From Alphaproteobacteria bacterium (GTDB taxonomy: Bacteria > Pseudomonadota > Alphaproteobacteria > Reyranellales > Reyranellaceae), in NCBI GenBank assembly GCA_019235415.1, contig JAFAKN010000309.1, positions 1-64,000 on the forward strand: a stretch of DNA of 64,000 nucleotides, in the 5' to 3' direction. The position numbers and the translations under genes were made by a program. This document shows, piece by piece, positions 47,737 through 58,865 of the stretch (position 1 is the stretch's first letter; each line of letters opens with the position of its first letter). The notes under the pieces were generated by a model. That model worked only from the letters and a program-made list of their open reading frames with translations, did not search any database and was not told the DNA's origin.

Positions 47737-48704
47737 ACAGCTCGGCGCTTGTCCTGGAACGGGTGGATGCGGGCGATCGCGCCGAGTTCCAAAGTTCAGT
47801 GCTGGCAGGCCTGTCTCGCATGCCGCGCGCCATACCCGCCAAGTTCCTCTACGACGCGGCGGGCTCGGCCTTGTTCGACGCGATTTGCGAGCTGCCGGAA
47901 TACTACCTGACGCGCACCGAGATCGGCATCCTGCGCCAATGCGCGGGCGGCATTGCAGCACTGGCGGGACCCGGTTGTGCCTTGGTCGAGTTCGGCAGCG
48001 GCTCCAGCGTCAAGTCGCGCCTGCTCATAGAGGCGTTGCAAGAACTCGTAGCGTACGTGCCGATCGACATTTCGCGCCACCATCTCGATGAGACGGCGCA
48101 ACGGCTGCGGCGCGATTATCCAGGCCTCAGGGTCGAGCCGGTGTGTGCCGATTACATGGTGTTGAAGGCGCTGCCGGCCGGCCTGCCATTGGCAAGTCGA
48201 CGGCTCGGCTTCTTCCCGGGGTCGACGATCGGCAATCTCGAGCCTGACGAGGCGACCGCGTTCCTGCGGCGAGTACGCGGCCTGCTCGGAAGAGAGGGTG
48301 CCCTCGTCCTCGGCACCGACCTGAAGAAGGATCCGCGTCGCTTGCACGACGCCTACAACGACGCTTCAGGCGTAACGGCCGCCTTCACGCTCAACTTGCT
48401 GAGCCGCATGAACCGCGAGCTCGGTGCCGATTTCGATCTCGCGGCCTTCGAGCACGAGGCATTCTACAACGCCGCTGAAAGCCGCATTGAAATCTACTTC
48501 AAGAGTCTGAAGCGGCAGACCGTACACGTGGCCGGCCGCAAATTCTCGTTCTCTGCCGGCGAGCGGGTGCACACGGAATATTCGTACAAATATGACGACG
48601 CCAGCATGGCGGCGCTGGCCCGCAGCGGCGGGTTCGAGATTGTGCGAACCTGGACGGATCCCGCCCGGCAGTTCGCGGTCAGCTTTTTACGCGGCGTCCC
48701 CTGA
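47733..48704 (+). CDS. egtD: L-histidine N(alpha)-methyltransferase EgtD
   Basis: IPAKFLYDAAGSALFDAICELPEYYLTRTEIGIL, LVEFGSGSSVKSRLLIEAL, FFPGSTIGNLEPDEA; ATGA overlap with egtB stop. Confidence 0.95.
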   Translation: MNSSALVLERVDAGDRAEFQSSVLAGLSRMPRAIPAKFLYDAAGSALFDAICELPEYYLTRTEIGILRQCAGGIAALAGPGCALVEFGSGSSVKSRLLIEALQELVAYVPIDISRHHLDETAQRLRRDYPGLRVEPVCADYMVLKALPAGLPLASRRLGFFPGSTIGNLEPDEATAFLRRVRGLLGREGALVLGTDLKKDPRRLHDAYNDASGVTAAFTLNLLSRMNRELGADFDLAAFEHEAFYNAAESRIEIYFKSLKRQTVHVAGRKFSFSAGERVHTEYSYKYDDASMAALARSGGFEIVRTWTDPARQFAVSFLRGVP

Positions 48705-48869
48705 CGCAGGCAGCCCGCCCCCGAGGGTCTCGGGAGCGGGCTTGAAGGCCGGGTGGGGAGAGTGGCATCGCTGAGCGGGGGCAGGGCGATACCGATACCC
48801 GACCCATATCCAAGCAACGGCCGATCTTTTGAAAGGTTGCCCGGCCCGCCCGAAAAATCTTGCACCACC

Positions 48870-49130
48870 CTAATCGGCTGATTTTTCTTCGCTAATACGA
48901 TCGAGCCTGGCCTTCAGATCACGGTAGAGTGCGTCGTCCCTGATCTTCGGCAGCAGGGTGCGGAGCAGGTCGGCGACCGGCTCGCCGTTGCGCTCGGCCT
49001 GCGCCAAGGCCTTCAGGAAAGCGACGATCTCGGCTCGCGATGCATAGCCCATGTAGGCATCGTCCGCCTCATGTGCGAGGCAGGCGGGGGACGAGGGCTC
49101 GCGTCGATCGGTCACAGCGGATGCCACCAT
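48870..49130 (-). CDS. Small hypothetical protein (DUF6306-like pattern)
   Basis: DDAYMGYASRAEIVAFLKALAQAERNGEPVADLLRTLLPKIRDDALYRDLKARL. Confidence 0.5.
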   Translation of the reverse strand: MVASAVTDRREPSSPACLAHEADDAYMGYASRAEIVAFLKALAQAERNGEPVADLLRTLLPKIRDDALYRDLKARLDRISEEKSAD

Positions 49131-50239
49131 CGGCCGGCCAGCACGACGCCGGCCGACAGCAGACGCTTGTCACCCATCAGGCGCTCGCCGATCGAATCGG
49201 CATAGTCGACGGGCGCGAAGGCAAGGTCGAGCACGCTCGCGTCGCCCGCGGCGCCGACCCTCAACGTCCCGAGATCGGGGTGCTTGATGGCCGCAGCCGG
49301 GTTTTGCGTGGCGAGCTTGACCACGGTCGGCAGATCGACGCCCAGGCAGAGAAACTTGGACATGGTCGTCAAGAGATCGAAGGCGGGGCCTTCGATCGAT
49401 ATGGTGTGCACGTCGGATGAAATCACGTCGGGCAGAAAGCCCGCCGCGAGCATGCTGCGTGTCGTGGCGAAGCCGAACGAACCGGCGCCATGACCGATGT
49501 CGAAAATCACGCCGCGAGCACGCGCCGCCAGGATCTCCTCCCTGACCCTGCCATCCGGCAGAACAGGCGCATTGGGAAATGGCCGGAAGCAGTGGGTGAG
49601 GATGTCGCCGGGCCTGAGCCTCTCCATGACTTCGCGGCGCGACGGGGGCGGTGCGTCGAGATGAGCCATCACCGGCAGCCCGACCTCCTCGGCGACGTCG
49701 AGCGCGATGTCGAGCGGCATGATGCCGGAAGCACCGCTGGCCGCGCGACCGACGCGAACCTTGATGCCGAGCACGAGGTCCTTGTGCTCGCGCGCGACGC
49801 GCACCGCCTCGCGCGCATCGATCAGACGCATGTCGACGTTCTCGCCCAGCATCACCGACTTGGAGAAGGCGAAAATGCCGGGAAATGCCACGTTGAGGTA
49901 GGGCAGGATCCGCACTGGCGAAGGTTCGATCACGTGTCGGCGGAAGCCGTGGAAATTGCCCGGGCCCGCGCTGCCGGCATCGATGAAGGTCGTGACCCCG
50001 CCGGTGCGGGCGAGGAGCTCCGCTTCGACGCCGAGCGAGGTGCCGCCCCAGTAGACGTGCGTGTGCAGGTCGATGAGGCCGGGCACCACGATCTTGCCGG
50101 CGAGGTCGCGCTCGTCCTTGCCGGAGAGCGCCTCGCCGATGGCGGCGACCTTGCCGCCGGCGAAAGCGATGTCGGCGATCTTGTCGAGACTTTGCGCCGG
50201 ATCGATGAGGCGGGCGCCCCTGAGGACGAGGTCGTGCAT
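49112..50239 (-). CDS. Amidohydrolase/deacetylase family metallohydrolase
   Basis: 375 aa; IVVPGLIDLHTHVYWGG, MAHLDAPP, DILTHCFRPFPN, DVISSDVHTISIEGPAFDLLTTMSKFLCLG. Confidence 0.9.
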   Translation of the reverse strand: MHDLVLRGARLIDPAQSLDKIADIAFAGGKVAAIGEALSGKDERDLAGKIVVPGLIDLHTHVYWGGTSLGVEAELLARTGGVTTFIDAGSAGPGNFHGFRRHVIEPSPVRILPYLNVAFPGIFAFSKSVMLGENVDMRLIDAREAVRVAREHKDLVLGIKVRVGRAASGASGIMPLDIALDVAEEVGLPVMAHLDAPPPSRREVMERLRPGDILTHCFRPFPNAPVLPDGRVREEILAARARGVIFDIGHGAGSFGFATTRSMLAAGFLPDVISSDVHTISIEGPAFDLLTTMSKFLCLGVDLPTVVKLATQNPAAAIKHPDLGTLRVGAAGDASVLDLAFAPVDYADSIGERLMGDKRLLSAGVVLAGRWWHPL

Positions 50240-50245
50240 GGCGCC

Positions 50246-51460
50246 TTATCGCATCCGCCCCATGGCCTTCGCCAGGGCGGCGTGCTGCGGCAGCTGGACC
50301 CGCTCGAGCCCCAGCCAATCGGCCAGCAGGCGCAGCTCGTCGCGCATTGGGCCGGCCACGTCGTGGACGTCGATTCCCGGTTCGAGGTGCACGGCATGCA
50401 CCAGCAGACTCGAGCCGGCGCGCTCGGCCTTGAGATCGAGCCGCGCGACCAGCTTGTCGCCGAGCAGGAACGGCAGCACGTAGTAGCCGTGCTTGCGCTT
50501 GCCGACCGGCGTGTAGATCTCGATGCGATAGTGGAAGTCGAAGAGGCGCTCAGTGCGCTCGCGTTCCCAGATCAGCGGGTCGAACGGCGCGAGAAGCGCC
50601 CGTCCTTCGACACGCCGTGGCCGGCGTGCGGACGGATCGAGATAGGCGGGCTTGCTCCAGCCTTCGACGTCGACCAGGCGGAGATCGCCGGCTTCCACCA
50701 GCTCGGCGAGTCGCGCTTTGGTGTCGGCGACGCCCAGGCGAAAGTAATCGCGCAGGTCGGTCTCGGTCGCGATCCCCAGCGCGCGCGCCGATCGGCGCAG
50801 CAGCTCGCGCTGGGCCTCGTCGGCTGCCGGCGTCGGCAACCGCTGGACCTCGAGCGGCAGCACGCGTTCGGTGAGGTCGTACACGCGTTCGAAGCTGCCG
50901 CGGCGAGTCGCGGTCGTGACGATGCCGGCGAAGAACAGCCATTCGAGCGCAAGCTTGCCGTCGTTCCAGCCCCACCACGGCCCGCGACGGACACCACCGT
51001 TGCTCAAGTCTGACGCTGCAAGCGGACCGCGGTCGGCGATCTCGCGGCGCACCTCGTCGATGAAGGTCGCCTTGTCGCGGCGGAAGGCGTGAAGCTTTTC
51101 CTTGCCGTCGCCGGCATCGTCCGCCGCGCGCTGCATGCGCCAGCGCAACAGAGGGTGGGCGCCGACCGGCAGCAAGGACGCCTCGTGCGCCCAGAATTCG
51201 AACAGCCGCCGCTGGCTTCGGCGGCCCCACGCAAGGCGGTCGAGATGGCCGCTCGCGTAGTTGCCGAGGCGCGAGAAGAGCGGCAGGTAGTGGGCCCGCG
51301 CCAGCACGTTCACCGAATCGATTTGCAGCAGGCCCAGCCGGTCGATCGTGCGGGTCAGGTGGCTCGCCGTGATGCGCCCCGGAGGCCGGCTCGCTGCGAA
51401 GCCCTGTGCCGCGAGCGCGATCCGTCGCGCCGCGGCGGCCGACAATTTTTCCTTCTTCAA
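50246..51460 (-). CDS. YcaQ-family winged-helix DNA glycosylase-like protein
   Basis: LSAAAARRIALAAQGF...RLGLLQIDSVNVLARAHYLPLFSRLGNY...FEFWAHEASLLP. Confidence 0.88.
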   Translation of the reverse strand: MKKEKLSAAAARRIALAAQGFAASRPPGRITASHLTRTIDRLGLLQIDSVNVLARAHYLPLFSRLGNYASGHLDRLAWGRRSQRRLFEFWAHEASLLPVGAHPLLRWRMQRAADDAGDGKEKLHAFRRDKATFIDEVRREIADRGPLAASDLSNGGVRRGPWWGWNDGKLALEWLFFAGIVTTATRRGSFERVYDLTERVLPLEVQRLPTPAADEAQRELLRRSARALGIATETDLRDYFRLGVADTKARLAELVEAGDLRLVDVEGWSKPAYLDPSARRPRRVEGRALLAPFDPLIWERERTERLFDFHYRIEIYTPVGKRKHGYYVLPFLLGDKLVARLDLKAERAGSSLLVHAVHLEPGIDVHDVAGPMRDELRLLADWLGLERVQLPQHAALAKAMGRMR

Positions 51461-51537
51461 GCCTCGAGCCCAGCCGTTGTCCGTCGGACATCGCTACAAT
51501 AATCGCAACCGCTCGGAAAGAGCGGTCCGCTGAAAGG

Positions 51538-53142
51538 CTACTCACCACGTTTCGAGTGCGCGCCATTCGGCGGCACGGTGCGGGACTGGGGGCGCGCGTC
51601 GGGCGTGGCGCCGGCGAGCTGGACGATGTCGACCTCGGCAAGCGGCTGGGCCGCCGGGCCGTTCAGCACCTCGCCGTCGACGCCGAACTGCGAGCCGTGG
51701 CAGGGGCAATCCCAGCAGCGCTCGAAGGCGTTCCAATGTAGCGCGCAACCCGCGTGGGTGCAGACGGCTGAGCGCACGTGAAGCCCTCCGGTCTCGTCGC
51801 GGTACGCCGCAACCTGCTGGCCGCCCAGCTTGAGACGCGCGCCCTGCGCGGGCGCGATCTCGTCGAGGGAATCGACGTCGCCGCGGCCCAGCAGCTCGGC
51901 CCAATGGCGCACCGCGTCGAGGTTCTCCTTGAGATACTCCGCGAGACCGCGGTGCATTTGCCGCGACGGCTCGTAGAGAGCCGTCCACGGGCTGGTGCTG
52001 GACATCGCGAGATCGCGTACCAGCATCGCCGCGGCGACGCCTGTGGTAAGGCCTTCGCCGCTGTCGCCCGACACGAGGTAGACGTGATCATAGCGCGGAC
52101 TGCGGCCGGCAAACCCCACGAGGTCGGCGGGCTCGAGCACCTGGCCCGACCAGGCATGCGTGATCGGACCCATCTGCGGCCAATGCTGCCGCGCCCAGGC
52201 TTCGAGACGGGCGATCGCAGCGGCGCCATCCGGAACGACACCGGATTTGTGGTCCTCGCCGCCGACGATCAGCACGTCGTCGCTGCGCCCCGGTTGCACG
52301 CGAACGTAGTGATAGGCGGGCTCGCCGGTGTCCCATAGCAAGACGTCGTCGACGGTTCCCTTGGGAACCGGTGCGGCGATGACATAGGTCCGGTAGGGCG
52401 CCTGCTTGGTATGGATCGGGATGCGCAGGTGGAATGGCGAATTGGTGGCGACGACCACCTGGCGGGCACGGATGGCGTGGCCCGCCTCGGTCCTGGCGAC
52501 GATCTGGTCGTCGCGTTCTTCGAGGGACTGGATCGCCGTCGATGCATAGAGCTTGGCACCCAGCCGTTGCAGGGCCGCCGCCAGTCCGTTCAGGTATTTT
52601 ACCGGATGGAAGCGCGCCTGCCGGGGGAAGCGGATGGCCGGCCGGTCGCCCCCGACGATGCGCCCGGCGTCGACCCATTCGGCATCGGAAAGGCCGGCCG
52701 ATCGCGCCGCGTCGAGCTCCTTGCGCAGGTACTCGACATCATCTTCGCGAGCGGCGAACAGCAAGCCATCGACCCGCTTGAAGTCGCAGTCGATCTCCTC
52801 GGCGCGGCACACGCTCTCGATGCGGTCCACCGCGGCACTCTGGCTGCGATACCAGCTGCGCGCCGCCTCGATGCCGTGGCTGAGGATCAGCTCGTGATAG
52901 AAGTCGTCGATCTCGAACGCCAGATGGGCGCTGGTGCGCGCGCTCATGCCCCGCCCGATCCGGCCACGGTCGACGACGATGACGCCCCGCCGCAGGCTCG
53001 CGAGCTCATAGGCGGCCGACAGCCCGGCGATGCCTGCGCCGATCACCAGGACATCGGCATTCTGGTCGGAGGCCAGTGACGGGAAGTCCAGCGCCGGCAC
53101 CTCCATCCAGAGGGACCGGCTACGCTCCTGTTCGGTGTTCAT
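51538..53142 (-). CDS. FAD-dependent oxidoreductase with C-terminal Rieske [2Fe-2S] domain
   Basis: ADVLVIGAGIAGLSAAYELA; Rieske motif CTHAGCALHWNAFERCWDCPCHGSQF. Confidence 0.94.
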   Translation of the reverse strand: MNTEQERSRSLWMEVPALDFPSLASDQNADVLVIGAGIAGLSAAYELASLRRGVIVVDRGRIGRGMSARTSAHLAFEIDDFYHELILSHGIEAARSWYRSQSAAVDRIESVCRAEEIDCDFKRVDGLLFAAREDDVEYLRKELDAARSAGLSDAEWVDAGRIVGGDRPAIRFPRQARFHPVKYLNGLAAALQRLGAKLYASTAIQSLEERDDQIVARTEAGHAIRARQVVVATNSPFHLRIPIHTKQAPYRTYVIAAPVPKGTVDDVLLWDTGEPAYHYVRVQPGRSDDVLIVGGEDHKSGVVPDGAAAIARLEAWARQHWPQMGPITHAWSGQVLEPADLVGFAGRSPRYDHVYLVSGDSGEGLTTGVAAAMLVRDLAMSSTSPWTALYEPSRQMHRGLAEYLKENLDAVRHWAELLGRGDVDSLDEIAPAQGARLKLGGQQVAAYRDETGGLHVRSAVCTHAGCALHWNAFERCWDCPCHGSQFGVDGEVLNGPAAQPLAEVDIVQLAGATPDARPQSRTVPPNGAHSKRGE

Positions 53143-53166
53143 TGCAGTGCCCTTTCCCTGGCTCTG

Positions 53167-53191
53167 AACGCCGCGGCGTGGGGTGCGTTCC
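53167..53191 (-). promoter_or_regulatory. EcfG-type promoter GGAAC-N16-CGTT upstream of FAD/Rieske oxidoreductase gene
   Basis: Plus strand AACG-ccgcggcgtggggtgc-GTTCC; reverse complement is a perfect GGAAC-N16-CGTT pointing at ATG 53142. Confidence 0.75.
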
Positions 53192-53287
53192 GGCCGGCGG
53201 TGGGCCGATAGGGGCCTTCGAGGACGCCGTCCGCCCGTGGTTTTCCCCGGCGTGGCGGTGGCCGGCGGCGTGTTACCTTGAACGGCG

Positions 53288-53968
53288 ATGCCATTGGAGA
53301 GCGAGCTCTACGCGCCGGTGAAGGCGCTGCTGGAAAGTCAGGGCTACGAGGTCAAGGGTGAGGTGCGGGGCTGCGATGTTGTCGCCGTGCGCGGAGAGGA
53401 GCCGCCGGTCATCATCGAATTGAAGAAGAGCTTTGGGCTTGGCCTCGTGCTGCAGGCGATCGACCGGCTGGCGATGAGCGAGCGCGTCTATCTGGCCGTC
53501 GGCGAGTGGCCCAAGCGCTGGAAGAATGTGCGCAAGCTCTGCCGGCGCCTGGGCGTGGGCTTCATCGTCGTAGCCGACGCGGAGGCGGCCGTCGTGCTCG
53601 ATCCCGAGCCCTATCGGCCGCGCATCGACAAACGACGAACCGGACGGCTGCTGGGCGAGCATCAGCGGCGGGTCGGCGATCCCAACCGCGGCCGCTCGTC
53701 GACCAAGGTGCCGGTCATGACCGCCTATCGCCAGGAAGCCCTGCGCTGCGCGGCCGTTCTGGCGGCGAGCGGCCCGATGCGGACGGCCGTCTTGCGGACG
53801 GCGGCCAATGCTCCGCGCGCGGCGCGAATCTTGCTCGACGACGTGTACGGCTGGTTCGAGCGCGTGGAGCGCGGCGTATACGCCCTCACGCCCGCCGGAC
53901 GGCACGGCCTGCAGAGGCATGGGCGCCCGGTTCCGCCGGACCCGGCCGTGGGCGAGGTCGGCGAGTAG
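53288..53968 (+). CDS. DUF2161 domain-containing protein (PD-(D/E)XK-like)
   Basis: LYAPVKALLESQGYEVKGEVRGCDVVAVRGEEPPVIIELKKSFGLGLVLQAIDRL. Confidence 0.85.
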   Translation: MPLESELYAPVKALLESQGYEVKGEVRGCDVVAVRGEEPPVIIELKKSFGLGLVLQAIDRLAMSERVYLAVGEWPKRWKNVRKLCRRLGVGFIVVADAEAAVVLDPEPYRPRIDKRRTGRLLGEHQRRVGDPNRGRSSTKVPVMTAYRQEALRCAAVLAASGPMRTAVLRTAANAPRAARILLDDVYGWFERVERGVYALTPAGRHGLQRHGRPVPPDPAVGEVGE

Positions 53969-54097
53969 GGCGCGGACCAGGCCAGCCGACGTCGCCGCGC
54001 CGGCAGGGAGCGATTGGGCGTCGGGGGCAACCCTTGGCAAGCGGGCTCGCCCTCCCGGCTTTCCTCGGGTAGCATGCAGGGAAGGAAAGAATTTCGT

Positions 54098-55186
54098 ATG
54101 GCCGGGGAATCCATGCCCAAGGGAGGCTGGCACAGCGGCCGTTTTGCGCACACATTCGCGGCCATCGATCTTGGCACCAACAACTGCCGCCTTCTGGTGG
54201 CCCGTGCTTCGGTCGACGGCTACGAGGTCCTCGACGCCTATTCCAAGCCGGTGCGGCTGGGCGAGGGCGTGGCGCTCAACGGAACTCTGTGCGGCGATGC
54301 CATCGAGCGCACGGTGCAGGCGCTCGCCGTCTGCGCTGCCAAGATCGAGCGCAATGGCGTGACGCGCGCGCGCCACATCGCAACCGAGGCCTGCCGCCGC
54401 GCCTGCAACGGACAAAACTTCCTCGCCCTGGTCCGCGAGCGGACCGGGCTCAGCTTCGAGGTCATCCAGCCGGTCGAGGAGGCGCGGCTGGCGCTGGCCG
54501 GCTGCGAGAACCTGCTCGACCCGGCAATCCCCTACGGGCTGCTGGTCGACATCGGCGGCGGCTCGACCGAGGTGAGCTGGATCCGGATCGTGCGCCGGGC
54601 CAGCGGCGCGGGCGGCGTCGGCACCGAGGTCATCGACACCATGTCGGTGCCCTGGGGCGTCGTCACCCTGACCGAATGCCACGTCAAGAACGGCGCGCAT
54701 GAGCGCCACGTGGATCGGCCGGTGAGCCGCGCCTGCTACGACGGCATGGTGGAGCGCATCCGCGGCGACCTGCGGCCGTTCTGCGCGCGCAACGGGATCG
54801 GCGGCGCGATCGCCCGCGGCGAGGTGCAGATGGTCGGCGTGTCGGGCACCGTGACCACGGTGAGTGCGCACAACCTTGGTCTGCGGCGCTACAACCGCAC
54901 CGCCGTCGACGGCTCGTGCATCAGCCGCGAGCGCATCCTCGGCATCTGCGAGCAGCTCGCCACGCTCTCGGTCGTCGAGCTCGCCGAGATGCCGTGCATC
55001 GGCGCCGATCGTGCCGAGCTGGCGCTGGCCGGAGGCGCCATCCTCGAGGCGGTGTGCCGGCAGTGGCAGACGCCGATGGTACGGGTCGCCGACCGCGGCC
55101 TGCGCGAGGGCGTGCTGATGGACCTGATGCGCCAGGCCGACCGCGAGGCCGATCCCTTCTTTTGCCCACTCAGCGACTGCGACTGA
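54098..55186 (+). CDS. Ppx/GppA family phosphatase
   Basis: FAAIDLGTNNCRLLVARASVDGYEVLDAYSKPVRLGEG ... LLVDIGGGSTEVSWI. Start could be upstream (ORF from 54014). Confidence 0.9.
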   Translation: MAGESMPKGGWHSGRFAHTFAAIDLGTNNCRLLVARASVDGYEVLDAYSKPVRLGEGVALNGTLCGDAIERTVQALAVCAAKIERNGVTRARHIATEACRRACNGQNFLALVRERTGLSFEVIQPVEEARLALAGCENLLDPAIPYGLLVDIGGGSTEVSWIRIVRRASGAGGVGTEVIDTMSVPWGVVTLTECHVKNGAHERHVDRPVSRACYDGMVERIRGDLRPFCARNGIGGAIARGEVQMVGVSGTVTTVSAHNLGLRRYNRTAVDGSCISRERILGICEQLATLSVVELAEMPCIGADRAELALAGGAILEAVCRQWQTPMVRVADRGLREGVLMDLMRQADREADPFFCPLSDCD

Positions 55187-55192
55187 CCGATC

Positions 55193-55897
55193 ATGGCACG
55201 AGGAAAGGGCAGCCGACCGCCCACCTCCAGGCCGAGCGGACGGCGCGCCACGGTGCGCGTGAAGACCGCGCGCGGCCGCACGGTGTCGTCGCAACGCTGG
55301 CTGCAGCGGCAGCTCAACGATCCCTACGTCGCCGAGGCGAAGAAGCGGGGCTATCGCTCGCGCGCCGCCTTCAAGCTGATGCAGCTCGACGACCAGTTCC
55401 ACTTTTTGCGCCCCGGCGCCCGGGTCGTCGATCTCGGCGCGGCGCCGGGCGGCTGGACGCAGGTCGCCGTCGAGCGCGTGCGGCCGGACAAGAGCGGCGG
55501 CAAGGTGATCGGCATCGACCTCGAGCCGATCGAGCCGATCGCCGGCGCGACGCTGCTTGCCAAGGATTTTTACGACGGCGACACACCCGACGTGCTCAAG
55601 GCCGAGCTCGCCGGGCCGGCCGACGTGGTGCTGAGCGACATGGCGGCATCGGCGACGGGCGACACCCAGGTCGACCATCTGCGCATCATGGCGCTGGCCG
55701 AGACCGCCCACGACTTCGCCTGCCAGGTGCTGAAGCCCGGCGGCACGTTCGTCGCCAAGGTGCTGCGCGGCGGCACCGAGCGCACCTTGCTCGACCAGCT
55801 CAAGCGCGACTTCGCCAAGGTGCGCCACGTCAAGCCCGAGGCCAGCCGTGCCGACTCGGCGGAGATGTATGTCGTGGCGACCGGGTTTCGCGGTTAG
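55193..55897 (+). CDS. rlmE: 23S rRNA (uridine(2552)-2'-O)-methyltransferase RlmE/FtsJ family
   Basis: RSRAAFKLMQLDDQFHFLRPGARVVDLGAAPGGWTQVAVERV...VLSDMAASATGD. Confidence 0.94.
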   Translation: MARGKGSRPPTSRPSGRRATVRVKTARGRTVSSQRWLQRQLNDPYVAEAKKRGYRSRAAFKLMQLDDQFHFLRPGARVVDLGAAPGGWTQVAVERVRPDKSGGKVIGIDLEPIEPIAGATLLAKDFYDGDTPDVLKAELAGPADVVLSDMAASATGDTQVDHLRIMALAETAHDFACQVLKPGGTFVAKVLRGGTERTLLDQLKRDFAKVRHVKPEASRADSAEMYVVATGFRG

Positions 55898-55903
55898 TTC
55901 ATT

Positions 55904-55985
55904 GCTGGGAGCGCGCAACTCCAGTTGCGCATCTTGCTTTTCGATCAACACCGCATGAGCGCCACTGGAGTGGCGCGCTCCCAGC
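55904..55985. repeat. Palindromic intergenic repeat family B copy
   Basis: gctgggagcgcgcaactccagttgcgc ... gcgccactggagtggcgcgctcccagc. Confidence 0.85.
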
Positions 55986-56014
55986 AATGATCCCGGCGAT
56001 GATCCCAGCCATGA

Positions 56015-57544
<1,530 letters not shown>

Positions 57545-57551
57545 CCGTCTT

Positions 57552-57687
57552 TTCCTCCCCTTCGCGGATTCCGCGAAGGGGAGGGTGTCGCCGTCTTACG
57601 GCGACGGAGGGGTCGGGCATCATGAGTCCATGACCCCTCCGTCGGCGTCAGACGCCGACACCTCCCCAAGCAGAGCTTGGGGAGGAG
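57552..57687. repeat. Modular multi-hairpin intergenic repeat family C copy
   Basis: cctccccttcgcggattccgcgaaggggagggtgtcgccgtcttacggcgacggaggggtc...gacccctccgtcggcgtcagacgccgacacctccccaagcagagcttggggagg. Confidence 0.85.
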
Positions 57688-57695
57688 AACTACGC

Positions 57696-58835
57696 TCACG
57701 GCGGTGAATGCGGACCGGGAGGTCCGCGGTCCAATGATGACAGCTTGTCGGCGATCAGCTTGGCGACCAGGGCGTTGCCTTGCTGGTTCATGTGCCAGAG
57801 GACGTAGAGGCTGCGCGGGTTGCCGGTTGCGCCGAGCGCGTCGAAGGTGTCGATGGTGGCGAGGCCTTGGCGTTGCGCGCAGGCTAAAAGGCCACCGGTG
57901 AGGCGGCGCTGCTCGGCGGCGAACTTGGGGTCGTCCCACACGACGGGGTCGTACTCGGCGACCAGGATCACCTTCGCGCCCGAGCTGCGCTGCAGCTCGG
58001 CCAGCCGCTCGGTGAGCCGGCAGGCGATGGTCTCGCCGGTGCCCGGCGGATGGACGCGGACATGGTCGCCGAACCAGTCGTGCAGCAGATCGAGACGGCG
58101 CAGGACGAAGTCGAACAGGTAGGAATAGCCGAGCGTTCTCTGCCGGAAGGTGAGCGTGCTTTTGGGATCGGCGCGCTCGGGCACCGGCACGCCGGCAAGC
58201 TCGAGCTCGTCGCCGGCAAGCGCGAAGTAGGGCTTGTCGGCGCTCCACAGCCGGCGCATCTCGGTGCGCCGGACGTCGTCGGCAATGAAGCTGACGACGA
58301 TCGCCGCCGGCTTGTACTTCGAGGCCAGCCGTTCGGCGCGCAGCACCGTCTGGTCGAACCCGTAGCCGCTCACGCCGCCGTTCAGCACCTCCTTGCCGAC
58401 GACGTGCGCCAGCGCCGCAGGCCAAGTCTGGCCGTCTGCCACCTCGTCGCCGAAGGTGAAGGAATCACCCACCGCCAGGATCGGCGCATCGGACAGCGCA
58501 AAGCCGCTGCGCCGCAGCCCGTCGTCGCTGATGGTGATGCCGTCGGCGCGATAGCCCGGCCGTGGCACGTAACCCAGCTCGGCATCATGCTGGTAGCGCT
58601 GGCCATCGCGCTCGGCGAGCACGCTGCGTGCGTCGAGCACGAAGTTGGGCCAGACGAAGAGATAGCCCCACGTGCTGGCGCGCAGGCCGAGCTCCAGGAC
58701 CACCAGCGTCGCCACAATCGATGCCAATATCAGGCTGAGCCGCTTCAGCCACTCGAGGCGCGTGCCTGGGCGCGTGCTTGGGCGCGTGCGGGGGCGCGTG
58801 CGTGAAGGAGGACGTTGCGCGGCGGGCTTATTCAT
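57696..58835 (-). CDS. Membrane-anchored SGNH/GDSL hydrolase-like protein
   Basis: MNKPAAQRPPSRTRPRTRPSTRPGTRLEWLKRLSLILASIVATLVVLELGLRAST ... APILAVGDSFTFGDEVADGQTWPAALAHVVG...NGGVSGYGFDQ. The 907-aa track ORF starting 60419 is an antisense extension. Confidence 0.75.
   Translation of the reverse strand: MNKPAAQRPPSRTRPRTRPSTRPGTRLEWLKRLSLILASIVATLVVLELGLRASTWGYLFVWPNFVLDARSVLAERDGQRYQHDAELGYVPRPGYRADGITISDDGLRRSGFALSDAPILAVGDSFTFGDEVADGQTWPAALAHVVGKEVLNGGVSGYGFDQTVLRAERLASKYKPAAIVVSFIADDVRRTEMRRLWSADKPYFALAGDELELAGVPVPERADPKSTLTFRQRTLGYSYLFDFVLRRLDLLHDWFGDHVRVHPPGTGETIACRLTERLAELQRSSGAKVILVAEYDPVVWDDPKFAAEQRRLTGGLLACAQRQGLATIDTFDALGATGNPRSLYVLWHMNQQGNALVAKLIADKLSSLDRGPPGPHSPP
57710..57738. 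repeat. Short GC palindromic repeat family D copy, overlapping 3' end of SGNH gene
   Basis: gcggaccgggaggtccgcggtccaatgat identical to 20061..20089. Confidence 0.7.
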
Positions 58836-58865
58836 CGTAGCGGCAGGGACGAAGAGGACATCGAC

